DNA of 64,000 bases from Streptomyces sp. 846.5 (GTDB taxonomy: Bacteria; Actinomycetota; Actinomycetes; Streptomycetales; Streptomycetaceae), in the NCBI RefSeq assembly GCF_004365705.1, contig NZ_SOBN01000003.1, positions 868,001 to 932,000 on the forward strand. Direction: 5' to 3'. Below are positions 8,884 through 16,358 of this stretch, piece after piece. A program made the position numbers and the translations under genes. Under the pieces are notes generated by a model. The model was not told the origin of the DNA. It did not search any database and was given only the letters and a program-made list of their open reading frames with translations. Numbering within the stretch: the stretch's first letter is position 1; each line of letters opens with the position of its first letter.

Positions 8884-8927
8884 CAGCTGTTCTGTCCGAA
8901 GCCCCGGGGCGAGTGCCCCGGGGCTTC
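8857..8927 (+). promoter_or_regulatory. Threonine attenuator: pause hairpin, antiterminator and terminator
   Basis: Three alternative RNA structures can be drawn. Hairpin 1:2 pairs ACGCCGG (8857-8863) with CCGGCGT (8872-8878). Terminator 3:4 is a perfect 13-bp stem, 8898-8910 with 8915-8927, loop GAGT. Antiterminator 2:3 pairs GTCCCGG (8869-8875) with CCGGGGC (8904-8910), one G-T wobble, and excludes both others. No U-run follows the terminator, common in streptomycetes. Together with the Thr codons this predicts that shortage of charged tRNA-Thr raises expression of the gene at 8969. Confidence 0.72.
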
Positions 8928-8968
8928 GCCGTGCGGTCACTCGCCTCATCGACAGCGAGGAGACCGCG

Positions 8969-10198
8969 ATGCAGGCCCAGCAGGAGAACCGACACGACCA
9001 CCGCAGGCTCGGCCGCGAGCTGGACCTGTTCGACACCGACCCGCTGATGGGCGCCGGGCTGCCGTACTGGCTGCCCGACGGCGCGGCGGTGCGGCACGCG
9101 CTGGAGGAGTACATCCGCGGCGCCGAGCGCCGGGCCGGCTACCAGCACGTCTACTCCCCGGTGCTGGGCAAGCGGGAGCTCTACGAGATCTCCGGGCACT
9201 GGTCCCACTACAGCGAGGACATGTTCCCGCCGATGGACCTCGGCGGAGAGCAGGTGGTGCTGCGGCCCAGCCTGTGTCCGCACCATGCTCTGATCTATCG
9301 CTCGCGTGCCCACAGCTACCGCGAACTTCCGCTGCGCATGGCCGAGTTGGGCGGGATGTACCGGTCCGAGCTGTCCGGGGTGCTGGGCGGGCTGACCCGG
9401 GTGCGGGCGATCCAGCTGAACGACGCCCATGTCTTCTGCACCCTGGACCGGGTCGCCGAGGAGGCGTGCTCGGCCCTGGAGCTGATCCGCCATGCCTACG
9501 CGGACCTGGGCATCCGCCCGTCCCGCTTCCGGCTCTCGCTCCCCGGCCTCGGCGGGAAGTACGTCGCCGCACCGGAGATGTGGCGGCGGGCCACCGCCCT
9601 GCTGACCGAGGTGCTGGACAGCTCCGGGGTGGAGTACGAGGCAGCGGAGGGCGAGGCCGCGTTCTACGGCCCGAAGATCGACGTGCAGATCATCGACAGT
9701 GTGGGCCGGGAGGCCACACTCTCGACCGTCCAGGTCGACTTCCACCAGCCCGAGCAGTTCGATCTGCACTACATCGGACCCGACGGTGCCAAACACCGCC
9801 CCGTCATGGTCCACCGCAGCATCATCGGCAGCGTGGAGCGGGCCGTCGCCCATCTCATCGAAACCCACAGCGGCGCCTTCCCCGCCTGGCTGGCCCCTAC
9901 CCAACTGGAGATCCTGCCGGTCTCCGACGCCGAACTGTCCGTCGCAGCAGCCCTGTTGCGCCGCTGCCTCGACCTGGGCCTGCGTGCCCGACTCGCCGCC
10001 CCGGACCAGGGCACCCTGGCCGCCCGCGTCCGAGCCGCCCGCCTGGTCCCCTACCAGGCGGTGATCGGCCCCCGCGAGGCAGCAGCAGACCTGCTCGCCC
10101 TCCGCCTCCGCGACGGCAGCCGCCCCGACCCACTCCCCACCGCCGACGCCCTGGCCCGCATCGCTGCTCGGATCGAGGCCCGCAGCAATGAGCTCTGA
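8969..10198 (+). CDS. Threonyl-tRNA synthetase-like protein lacking TGS and editing domains
   Basis: 409 residues from ATG 8969 (ribosome site GAGGAGA). It starts almost exactly at the class II catalytic core (DHRRLGRELDLFD, motif 1 region), so the 220-240-residue N-terminal TGS and editing domains of full ThrRS (about 640-660 residues) are missing. The zinc ligands of ThrRS are kept: Cys in LCPHHALIY, His in NDAHVFCT and His in MVHRSIIGSVER, which is also motif 3. A C-terminal anticodon-binding domain follows (about 300-409). It should charge tRNA-Thr without clearing Ser-tRNA-Thr. Such paralogues may serve as stress, zinc-limitation or inhibitor-resistance copies; a housekeeping thrS presumably lies elsewhere. 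Controlled by the upstream attenuator. Confidence 0.9.
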   Translation: MQAQQENRHDHRRLGRELDLFDTDPLMGAGLPYWLPDGAAVRHALEEYIRGAERRAGYQHVYSPVLGKRELYEISGHWSHYSEDMFPPMDLGGEQVVLRPSLCPHHALIYRSRAHSYRELPLRMAELGGMYRSELSGVLGGLTRVRAIQLNDAHVFCTLDRVAEEACSALELIRHAYADLGIRPSRFRLSLPGLGGKYVAAPEMWRRATALLTEVLDSSGVEYEAAEGEAAFYGPKIDVQIIDSVGREATLSTVQVDFHQPEQFDLHYIGPDGAKHRPVMVHRSIIGSVERAVAHLIETHSGAFPAWLAPTQLEILPVSDAELSVAAALLRRCLDLGLRARLAAPDQGTLAARVRAARLVPYQAVIGPREAAADLLALRLRDGSRPDPLPTADALARIAARIEARSNEL

Positions 10199-10266
10199 GC
10201 AGCCGACCGGGCAAGGGGAGGGGTACTCTCGACGGCGTCCTGGCGAGGCTGCTTGGGGGTAAGGAC

Positions 10267-10473
10267 ATGGGAGTGGACGACGACGGGCCGGAGCCGCAGC
10301 GGAGCCTGCTGATGGACCCGAGGCTGGCCGGGGCCGGCGGCATGCTGCTCGCGGCCGCCGCCCTGGCCTGGATCCTCACCCACGGCGTCCACGGCGGCGG
10401 CAGTTCGGATCCCGGAGCGTCGCCGACGCCCGCTCGGGTCGGCTCAGCGGCGCCCACGGTGACCCAACGCTGA
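10267..10473 (+). CDS. Small membrane protein, unknown function
   Basis: 68 residues from ATG 10267 with GGGGTAAGG upstream. Acidic N-terminus, one membrane segment (LAGAGGMLLAAAALAWILTHG) and a Gly/Ser/Pro-rich tail. No family recognised. It follows the ThrRS-like gene at 68 nt and could be co-transcribed. Confidence 0.55.
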   Translation: MGVDDDGPEPQRSLLMDPRLAGAGGMLLAAAALAWILTHGVHGGGSSDPGASPTPARVGSAAPTVTQR

Positions 10474-10479
10474 AGTCTG

Positions 10480-10509
10480 TTGTCAGTCACCGCGGTCCTT
10501 CCCTACGCT
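10480..10509 (+). promoter_or_regulatory. Promoter of the CxxC protein gene (leaderless)
   Basis: TTGTCA (10480-10485), 18-nt spacer, TACGCT (10504-10509), then ATG 6 nt later at 10516. This fits a vegetative-sigma promoter whose transcript begins at the start codon. Confidence 0.5.
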
Positions 10510-10515
10510 CCCCGC

Positions 10516-10779
10516 ATGCGATGTGGCGTGTGCGGATCGGAGCGGCTGGGTCCGCTGGGCGAGTTGACGTCGGGGAACCGGGTGGGGGACCAGCGGTTCC
10601 TGCGGCTGCGCTTCCCGAGGCGGGGCGTGTTCAAGCCGCGTCCCGAGTACGACGCGACCTATGCGCGGGCCTGCCGGGACTGCGGTGCGCTCATCCCGTT
10701 CCTCGGCGCCGAGGCACTGCGGCGGTTCGACGCCGAGGCGGACGAGGTCGAGGCCCTGGGCGGCGAGTCGTACCGGTGA
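10516..10779 (+). CDS. Small zinc-ribbon-like protein
   Basis: 87 residues from ATG 10516 (MRCGVCGSERLG). Two Cys pairs, CGVC at the N-terminus and CRDC near residue 54, form a likely zinc ribbon around a basic middle (RLRFPRRGVFKPRP). An upstream in-frame start at 10480 would lie within the promoter, and leaderless initiation fits 10516. Function unknown; such short proteins are common and uncharacterised in streptomycetes. Convergent with the DUF574 gene, 13 nt between stops. Confidence 0.65.
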   Translation: MRCGVCGSERLGPLGELTSGNRVGDQRFLRLRFPRRGVFKPRPEYDATYARACRDCGALIPFLGAEALRRFDAEADEVEALGGESYR

Positions 10780-10792
10780 CGGGGGCCGGCGG

Positions 10793-11614
10793 TCAGCCGA
10801 GTTCCGAACGCTTCCCCAGGCCGCCGTAGACCAGCAGCGTGTTGGGTGTCGACGGCTCGGGGACCGCCTCCTCGGGGCGCCAGCTGACGACCGGGACGAC
10901 GCCGGGGTCGACCAGTTCCAGGCCGTCGAAGAACCCCTCGATCTCCTTGGGGCTGCGCATCCGTCCGCTGCCCATCATCTGCTGGAAGGCCTGCTCCAGG
11001 GCGCGGGCCTCCGGGCTGGCGTCGCTGAAGTGGCTGAGCAGCAGGTAGCTGCCGGCCGGGAGCCGGTCCACGTACGTCCGGACCAGGGCAGCCGGGTCCT
11101 CCGCGTCCGCGATGTGGTGCACCACGCCCACCAGAAGCAGCCCGATCGGGCGGCTCCAGTCCAGGAACTCCTGGACGGTCGCGCTGTCCAGGATGTCGTG
11201 CGGCGAGCGGAAGTCGCCGAGCATCACCCGGGTGTCCGGGGTCTCGGTGAGCAGCGCCCTCGAGTGGGCCAGCACGATCGCGTCGTGGTCGACGTAGACC
11301 ACCCGGGCGCCGGGGGCGACCGACTGGGCGACCTGGTGGGTGTTCTGCGAGGTGGGCAGCCCGGAGCCGATGTCCAGGAACTGGGTGATCCCCTCCCGCG
11401 CCATGTGGGCGACGCCCCTGGCGAGGAACCCGCGGCTGATCCGGGCGCCCTGGCCGCCGTCGGGGATGAGCTCCAGGCGCTTGGCGGCCACCGCCCGGTC
11501 GACGGCGAAGTTGTCCTTGCCGCCGAGAATCGCGTCGTAGACGCGCGCCACACTCGGCTTGGAGGTGTCGACGCCGAGCCTCTCCCACTCGGAGACCGAT
11601 TCCTGCTCCGCCAT
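10793..11614 (-). CDS. S-adenosylmethionine-dependent methyltransferase, DUF574/Methyltransf_19
   Basis: 273 residues from ATG 11614 (MAEQESVSEWERLGVDTSKP). Family hallmarks are SVARVYDAILGGKDNFAVDR near the N-terminus, a motif I-like FLDIGSGLPT, VVYVDHDAIVLAHSRALL, and LLVGVVHHIADAEDP. The family is expanded in streptomycetes; members are predicted small-molecule or protein methyltransferases, mostly untested. It stands alone here, so no substrate can be suggested. Confidence 0.88.
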   Translation of the reverse strand: MAEQESVSEWERLGVDTSKPSVARVYDAILGGKDNFAVDRAVAAKRLELIPDGGQGARISRGFLARGVAHMAREGITQFLDIGSGLPTSQNTHQVAQSVAPGARVVYVDHDAIVLAHSRALLTETPDTRVMLGDFRSPHDILDSATVQEFLDWSRPIGLLLVGVVHHIADAEDPAALVRTYVDRLPAGSYLLLSHFSDASPEARALEQAFQQMMGSGRMRSPKEIEGFFDGLELVDPGVVPVVSWRPEEAVPEPSTPNTLLVYGGLGKRSELG

Positions 11615-11700
11615 CCCGCCCCGCCCCACTCCATTCACGGTCACTGCTCGGGGATAGTAACGCACAGCAGTTCCACCGGTGTTGGGACCGTATACATTCC

Positions 11701-11746
11701 GGCCCCGCCTCCGTGCCCGCCACAGTGCGTGCACGGAGGCCGGGCC
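11701..11746 (-). terminator. Terminator of the M13 metalloprotease gene
   Basis: A 16-bp stem with one mismatch, 11701-11716 with 11731-11746, 14-nt loop, just beyond the protease stop (11754) on the minus strand. No U-run. Confidence 0.6.
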
Positions 11747-11753
11747 GTGCCGG

Positions 11754-13721
11754 TCACCAGATCCGGACGCGGTCCACGGGGTCCAGCCAGAGTTCGTCGC
11801 CCTCGGCGGTACCGAAGGCGTGGTGGAACTCGTCGAGGTTGCGGACGATGTTCGCCCGGAACTCCGGGGGCGAGTGCGGGTCGATGGTGAGGTACTGCTC
11901 CTCCTGCTCCTTGCGGCGCTTGGTGCGCCAGCAGTAGGCCCAGTTCATGAACAGGGTCTGCGAATTGGACGAGGTCCCGCTGCTCTCACCGCTCTCGCCG
12001 TCGAGCGAGATCAGGTAGGCCTTGTGAGCGATCGTCAGACCGCCCAGGTCGCCGATGTTCTCACCCACCGTCAGCGCGCCGTTGACGGTCTGACCGGGCA
12101 GGGAGCGCGGCGAGAAGCCGTTGTACTGGGTGATCAGCGCCTTGGACTTGACCTCAAACGCCGCCTTGTCGGCCGCCGTCCACCAGTCGTTGAGGTTGCC
12201 GGCGCCGTCGTACTGCGCGCCCTGGTCGTCGAAGCCGTGGCCGATCTCGTGGCCGATCACCGCGCCGATGCCGCCGTAGTTCTCGGCGGCCTCGCCCTCG
12301 GGGGAGAAGAACGGCTCCTGCAGGATGCCCGCCGGGAAGCAGATCTCGTTGGTCCCCGGGTTGTAGTAGGCGTTGACCGTCTGCGGCAGCATGAACCACT
12401 CGTCGCGGTCGACCGGGCCGCCGATCTTGGCCAGCTCGCGGTCGCTCTCGAAGGCGGCGGCCGCATGGGCGTTGGTCAGCAGGTCGCCCTCGCTCACCTG
12501 AAGCGCGGAGTAGTCGCGGAACCGGTCCGGGTAGCCGATCTTCGGACGGAACGTGGCCAGCTTCTCGTAGGCGCGCTTCTTGGTCTCCTCGGTCATCCAC
12601 TCCAGCTGGGAGATCGACTCCCGGTAGGCCTGGAGCAGGTTGGCGACCAGCGCGTCCATCATCGCCTTGGAGGTCGGCGGGAAGTGCCGCGCGACGTACT
12701 CCTCGCCGACCGCCTCGCCCATCGCGCGCTCGACGAAGGAAACCGCGCGCTTCCAGCGAGCGCGCAGCTCCGGGGTGCCGTTCAGGGCGTGGCCGTAGAA
12801 CTCGAAGTCGGCGCGGACGAACTCGTCGGTCAGGTACGGCGAGGCGGCGCGCAGCACCCGCGCCGTGGCCCAGTGCCGCCACTGCTCGATCGGCACCTCG
12901 GCCAGCACGGTGGAGAGGTGGGCCAGGTAGGACGGCTGGCGGACCACGGTCTCGGCGATGGTCAGGTCCGAGCCGCCCAGCGCCGCGGCATGGCCGCTCC
13001 AGTCGAACTCGGGCGCGAGCGCCTTGAGTTCGTCCAGGGTGGTGAGGTTGTAGGTCTTCTGCACGTCACGCGTCTCGGCGCGCTCCCAGTGGCCTGCGGC
13101 CAGCCTGGTCTCGATCGCCAGCACCGCTTCCGCCGCGGCGGCCGGGTCCGGGTACTCGGCGAAGGTGAAGAGCTGGGTCAGGTAGTCGACGTACTTGGTC
13201 CGGATCTCGGCGAACTTCTCGTCGCGGTAGTACGACTCGTCGGGCAGTCCGAGGCCGCCCTGGACGATGTTGACCAGGTAGCGGTCGGAGTCCCGGTCGT
13301 CGGTGTTGACGTAGAGGCCGAAGAGGCCCGAGCCGCCGGTGCGCTCGAAGCCGCCGAGGAACGCCGCCAACTCCCGGGTGTCGCGCAGCTCGGCGACGGC
13401 CCGCAGCTGCGGCTGCACCGGGTCGGCGCCGCGCTCGGCGGCGGCCGCCTCGTCCATGAAGGAGGTGTAGAGCGCGGCGATCTTCCGGGCGTTGTCACCG
13501 GCCTCGGCAGGCGCCGCCGCGACACCCGCAGCGAGCTCCTGGATGATCTGTTTGACCTGCTCCTCGGCCGTGTCGGCGAGTTGCACGAAGGGACCCCAGC
13601 TCGACCGGTCGGCCGGGATCTCCACGGTCTGCAGCCACTGGTCGTTGACATGGCCGAACAGGTCGTCCTGCGGTCGGATGTCGGGGTTCATGCCCGCGCG
13701 GGCGCCATCAAGAATGCTCAT
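11754..13721 (-). CDS. M13 family zinc metalloendopeptidase (PepO/neprilysin type)
   Basis: 655 residues, normal for bacterial M13 enzymes. N-terminal helical M13_N domain with DDLFGHVNDQWL, then the catalytic domain: zinc motif HEIGH about residue 490 (VIGHEIGHGFDDQG), third ligand Glu in GENIGDLGGL, and the substrate-binding NAYYNPGTNEICFPAGIL. No signal peptide is seen, so it is probably cytoplasmic, as for other actinobacterial members. It cleaves oligopeptides. Monocistronic by spacing; a terminator lies downstream. Confidence 0.93.
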   Translation of the reverse strand: MSILDGARAGMNPDIRPQDDLFGHVNDQWLQTVEIPADRSSWGPFVQLADTAEEQVKQIIQELAAGVAAAPAEAGDNARKIAALYTSFMDEAAAAERGADPVQPQLRAVAELRDTRELAAFLGGFERTGGSGLFGLYVNTDDRDSDRYLVNIVQGGLGLPDESYYRDEKFAEIRTKYVDYLTQLFTFAEYPDPAAAAEAVLAIETRLAAGHWERAETRDVQKTYNLTTLDELKALAPEFDWSGHAAALGGSDLTIAETVVRQPSYLAHLSTVLAEVPIEQWRHWATARVLRAASPYLTDEFVRADFEFYGHALNGTPELRARWKRAVSFVERAMGEAVGEEYVARHFPPTSKAMMDALVANLLQAYRESISQLEWMTEETKKRAYEKLATFRPKIGYPDRFRDYSALQVSEGDLLTNAHAAAAFESDRELAKIGGPVDRDEWFMLPQTVNAYYNPGTNEICFPAGILQEPFFSPEGEAAENYGGIGAVIGHEIGHGFDDQGAQYDGAGNLNDWWTAADKAAFEVKSKALITQYNGFSPRSLPGQTVNGALTVGENIGDLGGLTIAHKAYLISLDGESGESSGTSSNSQTLFMNWAYCWRTKRRKEQEEQYLTIDPHSPPEFRANIVRNLDEFHHAFGTAEGDELWLDPVDRVRIW

Positions 13722-13816
13722 CCGTGCAGCTTATGCGAGCGCCGGGCCGGACGGCCGGGGCTCGCGCTGACACGTGACCGGTGATGGATCTGGTGATGCA
13801 TGCGGCACGGGAGTAT

Positions 13817-14284
13817 TCAGGACGCAGCGGGCCCGCGCAGCCTGCGGGAGACCTCGCCGAGGCCGGCGGCCAGGTTGTCGAGCTGCTCGGGGGTGAGCAC
13901 GTCGATCAGCGCCTCGCGGACGGCGGCCACATGGCCGGGCGCGGCCTCGCGCAGCACCTCCATGCCCCGGTCGGTGAGCTGGGCGATCACGCCGCGGACG
14001 TCGCTGGGACAGGTGCGGCGGGCCACCAGGCCGGCCCGCTCCAGCTGGGTGACCTGGTAGGTCAGCCCGCTCTTGGAGGTGACCAGCCGGTCCGCGAGCT
14101 CGGTCATCCGCAGCGAGTGCCCCGGCTCGGCGGAGAGCTGGACCAGCACCTCGTACTGGGTATGGGAGAGCGCCGCATCGTCCTTGAGCTGCTGCTCCAG
14201 CTTGCGCGCGACCAGGTTGGTGGCCGAGAGGAAGCCGACCCAGGCGGCCCTCTCCCGATCGTCCAGCCATCGAGGTTCTTCCAT
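13817..14284 (-). CDS. MarR family transcriptional regulator
   Basis: 155 residues from ATG 14284. Winged-helix core with SHTQYEVLVQLSAEPGHSL, recognition helix region MTELADRLVTSKSGLTYQV and wing SDVRGVIAQLTDRG. Transcribed divergently from the GTP cyclohydrolase II gene with 103 nt between starts, where two palindromes lie (14306-14317 and 14344-14365). It most likely represses itself and the three-gene plus-strand set (cyclohydrolase, dioxygenase, DUF1304), responding to a phenolic or other aromatic ligand as many MarR proteins do. The ligand is a guess. Confidence 0.9.
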   Translation of the reverse strand: MEEPRWLDDRERAAWVGFLSATNLVARKLEQQLKDDAALSHTQYEVLVQLSAEPGHSLRMTELADRLVTSKSGLTYQVTQLERAGLVARRTCPSDVRGVIAQLTDRGMEVLREAAPGHVAAVREALIDVLTPEQLDNLAAGLGEVSRRLRGPAAS

Positions 14285-14305
14285 GGGAACACTCTACCCC
14301 TGTTG

Positions 14306-14317
14306 TTCAAATTTGAA
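14306..14317. promoter_or_regulatory. MarR operator 1
   Basis: Perfect 12-bp palindrome TTCAAATTTGAA located 22 nt upstream of the marR ATG. AT-rich inverted repeats with TTGAA-type arms in a divergent region are typical MarR sites. Confidence 0.65.
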
Positions 14318-14343
14318 TCGGGGTGTACCGTCGGCCGGGTCCG

Positions 14344-14365
14344 CTTGGTTCAAATTGGAACCAAG
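14344..14365. promoter_or_regulatory. MarR operator 2
   Basis: Inverted repeat with 8-bp perfect arms CTTGGTTC and GAACCAAG around AAATTG. It shares TTCAAATT with operator 1 and lies 22 nt before the cyclohydrolase ATG, so binding would block that promoter. Confidence 0.65.
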
Positions 14366-14387
14366 CCTGTTGTGAGTGGAGCAGCGC

Positions 14388-15020
14388 ATGCCGGAGAACC
14401 TTCCTGTCGCCACTGTGCGCACCCGGGTCCGGGTCCCGTTGCGTTTCGGCGACGGCTACACGGTCGACGCCGAGCTGGTCACCTTCCACGGCCTGACGGA
14501 CGGGCTGGAGCACCTGGCCGTCCGGCTCGGCGACCCGGACCGGGCCGCCGTCCCGCTGGTCCGGCTGCACTCGGAGTGCCTCACCGGGGACGTCTTCGGC
14601 TCGGCCCGCTGCGACTGCGGTCCGCAGCTGCGCGAGGCCGTCGAGCGCATCGCCGGGACCGGCGGCTACCTGCTCTACCTGCGCCAGGAGGGCCGGGGGA
14701 TCGGCCTCTACAACAAGCTGGACGCTTACGCCCTGCAGGACGGCGGACTCGACACCTACGAGGCCAACGCCGCCCTCGGCCTCCCCGAGGACAGCCGCGA
14801 CTACACCGCCGCCGCCCAGATGCTCGCGGCGCTCGGCGTGGACACACTGGACCTGCTGTCCAACAACCCGGACAAGGCCGCGCAACTGCTCGACCTGGGC
14901 GTGCCGGTCCGCGACCGCGTTCCCACCGGCGTCTTCGCGACCGGCCACAACCTGCGCTACCTGCGCGCCAAGGTCGAGCACACCAACCACACCATCGCCC
15001 TCACCCAGCTCGCCGGCTGA
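14388..15020 (+). CDS. ribA: GTP cyclohydrolase II
   Basis: 210 residues from ATG 14388 (GGAG 7 nt upstream; the GTG at 14376 is less well placed). Zinc cysteines in the C-x10-C-x-C pattern SECLTGDVFGSARCDCGPQL, the active-site LRQEGRGIGLYNKL, and DTYEANAALGLPEDSRDY with SNNPDKAAQL at the C-terminus. It opens GTP to give the first riboflavin precursor. It lacks a fused DHBP synthase domain and sits outside any rib operon, with a MarR regulator and a dioxygenase, so it may be a specialised copy that feeds a pathway other than bulk riboflavin, as seen for multiple streptomycete RibA paralogues. Housekeeping function is not excluded. Confidence 0.88.
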   Translation: MPENLPVATVRTRVRVPLRFGDGYTVDAELVTFHGLTDGLEHLAVRLGDPDRAAVPLVRLHSECLTGDVFGSARCDCGPQLREAVERIAGTGGYLLYLRQEGRGIGLYNKLDAYALQDGGLDTYEANAALGLPEDSRDYTAAAQMLAALGVDTLDLLSNNPDKAAQLLDLGVPVRDRVPTGVFATGHNLRYLRAKVEHTNHTIALTQLAG

Positions 15021-15039
15021 GGCGGAAGGAGCTCCGGTC

Positions 15040-15822
15040 ATGACCACCGCCACCCCCGGGCGCATGCCCGCCCTCTACCTCAGCCACGGCGCCCCGCCGC
15101 TGGCCGACGACCCGCTGTGGCCGGGGCAGCTGGCGGCCTGGTCGGCGGAGCTGCCGCGCCCGACCGCGATCCTGATGGTCTCCGCCCACTGGGAGGAGGC
15201 GCCGCTGGCGCTGGGCGCGACCAACACCGTCCCGCTGGTCTACGACTTCTGGGGCTTCCCGCAGCACTACTACGAGGTGACCTATGCCGCGCCGGGCGCC
15301 CCGGCGCTGGCCGAGAGCGTACGCAAGCTGCTGCGCGCCCCGGGCATGCCCGTCCAGGACATCCCCAACCGGGGGCTGGACCACGGCGCGTACGTCCCGC
15401 TGGTGGAGATGTTCCCGGGAGCCGACGTCCCGGTGCTGCAGGTTTCGATGCCCACCCTGGACCCGAAGCAGCTGCTGGAGATCGGCCGCCGGCTGGCCCC
15501 GCTGCGGGACGAGGGCGTGCTGATCGTCGGCAGCGGCTTCTTCACCCACAACCTGCGGGCGCTCAGTCAGGACGGACGGGTCACCTCGGTGATGGCCGAG
15601 TTCGACGACTGGGGCCACCGCGCGCTGGAGGCCCAGGACCTGGACGCGCTGCTCGACTTCGAGCGCAAGGCCCCGGCCGGACGGCTGGCGCACCCGCGCA
15701 CCGAGCACTTCGCCCCCCTGTTCGTCACCCTCGGCGCCGCGCACGAGGAACTCGGCTCCCAGCGCAGCGTCATCGACGGCTTCTGGATGGGCCTGGCCAA
15801 GCGCTCCGTCCAGTTCGGCTGA
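15040..15822 (+). CDS. Class III extradiol (DODA-type/YgiD-like) dioxygenase
   Basis: 260 residues from ATG 15040, 19 nt after the cyclohydrolase stop with GGAAGGAGC upstream. LigB fold: metal ligand His in LYLSHGAPPL, second His in MVSAHWEE, catalytic His in GLDHGAYVPL, and GSGFFTHNL near residue 165. DODA/YgiD enzymes cleave catechols such as DOPA with non-haem iron or zinc. Co-transcribed with the cyclohydrolase and likely the DUF1304 gene. Aromatic-stress detoxification under MarR control is the simplest reading. Confidence 0.88.
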   Translation: MTTATPGRMPALYLSHGAPPLADDPLWPGQLAAWSAELPRPTAILMVSAHWEEAPLALGATNTVPLVYDFWGFPQHYYEVTYAAPGAPALAESVRKLLRAPGMPVQDIPNRGLDHGAYVPLVEMFPGADVPVLQVSMPTLDPKQLLEIGRRLAPLRDEGVLIVGSGFFTHNLRALSQDGRVTSVMAEFDDWGHRALEAQDLDALLDFERKAPAGRLAHPRTEHFAPLFVTLGAAHEELGSQRSVIDGFWMGLAKRSVQFG

Positions 15823-15908
15823 CCCGGGCCCACCCAGGCCGGCCGAGCCGGCGCCCCGGACACCTGTCCGGTTTGCGGGAGGGGCACAGAAGCCGCGAGA
15901 GTACGCGC

Positions 15909-16271
15909 ATGGGAATCATCGCTGGAATCCTGGTGGCTGCGGTCGCCCTGCTGCACGCCTACATCCTGGTCCTGGAGATGTTCCTCTGGCAGGGGCCCAA
16001 GGGACGTGAACTCTCCGGCTTCGACGCCACCATGGCCAAGGACACCGCCGCGCTGGCCGCCAACCAGGGCCTCTACAACGGGTTCCTCGCGGCGGGGCTG
16101 ATCTGGGGGCTGATCGCCTCCGACCCGGTCGGGCACGACGCGCAGATCTTCTTCACCAGCTGCGTCGTGGTCGCCGGGATCTACGGCGGCGCGACCGCGA
16201 ATCGCCGGATCCTGCTGGTCCAGGCCCTGCCCGGGGCACTGGCGCTGGCGGCGGTGCTGATCGCCGGCTGA
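15909..16271 (+). CDS. DUF1304 family small membrane protein
   Basis: 120 residues from ATG 15909. Four predicted membrane segments; the family opening VALLHAYILVLEMFLW and the middle FDATMAKDTAALAANQGLYNGFLA match DUF1304. Function unknown, but the family is often next to MarR-type regulators and oxidative or aromatic-stress genes. It lies 86 nt after the dioxygenase, probably the last gene of the set. Confidence 0.82.
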   Translation: MGIIAGILVAAVALLHAYILVLEMFLWQGPKGRELSGFDATMAKDTAALAANQGLYNGFLAAGLIWGLIASDPVGHDAQIFFTSCVVVAGIYGGATANRRILLVQALPGALALAAVLIAG

Positions 16272-16358
16272 CCGGCCGCTGTTGCGTATGTATCGCAGCT
16301 GCTCAGAGCCGTTAGGTGGCGAGTGGCTGCAACGCGTTCCAGCTGTCACGGTGGGTCC

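Noticed and set aside
8800..8968. T-box riboswitch before the ThrRS-like gene
   Set aside because: No T-box sequence, specifier loop or long leader; the Thr leader peptide explains the region better.
8867..8968. Earlier upstream start for the ThrRS-like protein
   Set aside because: It would place the start inside the attenuator hairpins and has no ribosome site; ATG 8969 has GAGGAGA.
11679..13784. 701-codon plus-strand frame
   Set aside because: Shadow of the M13 protease, low-complexity composition.
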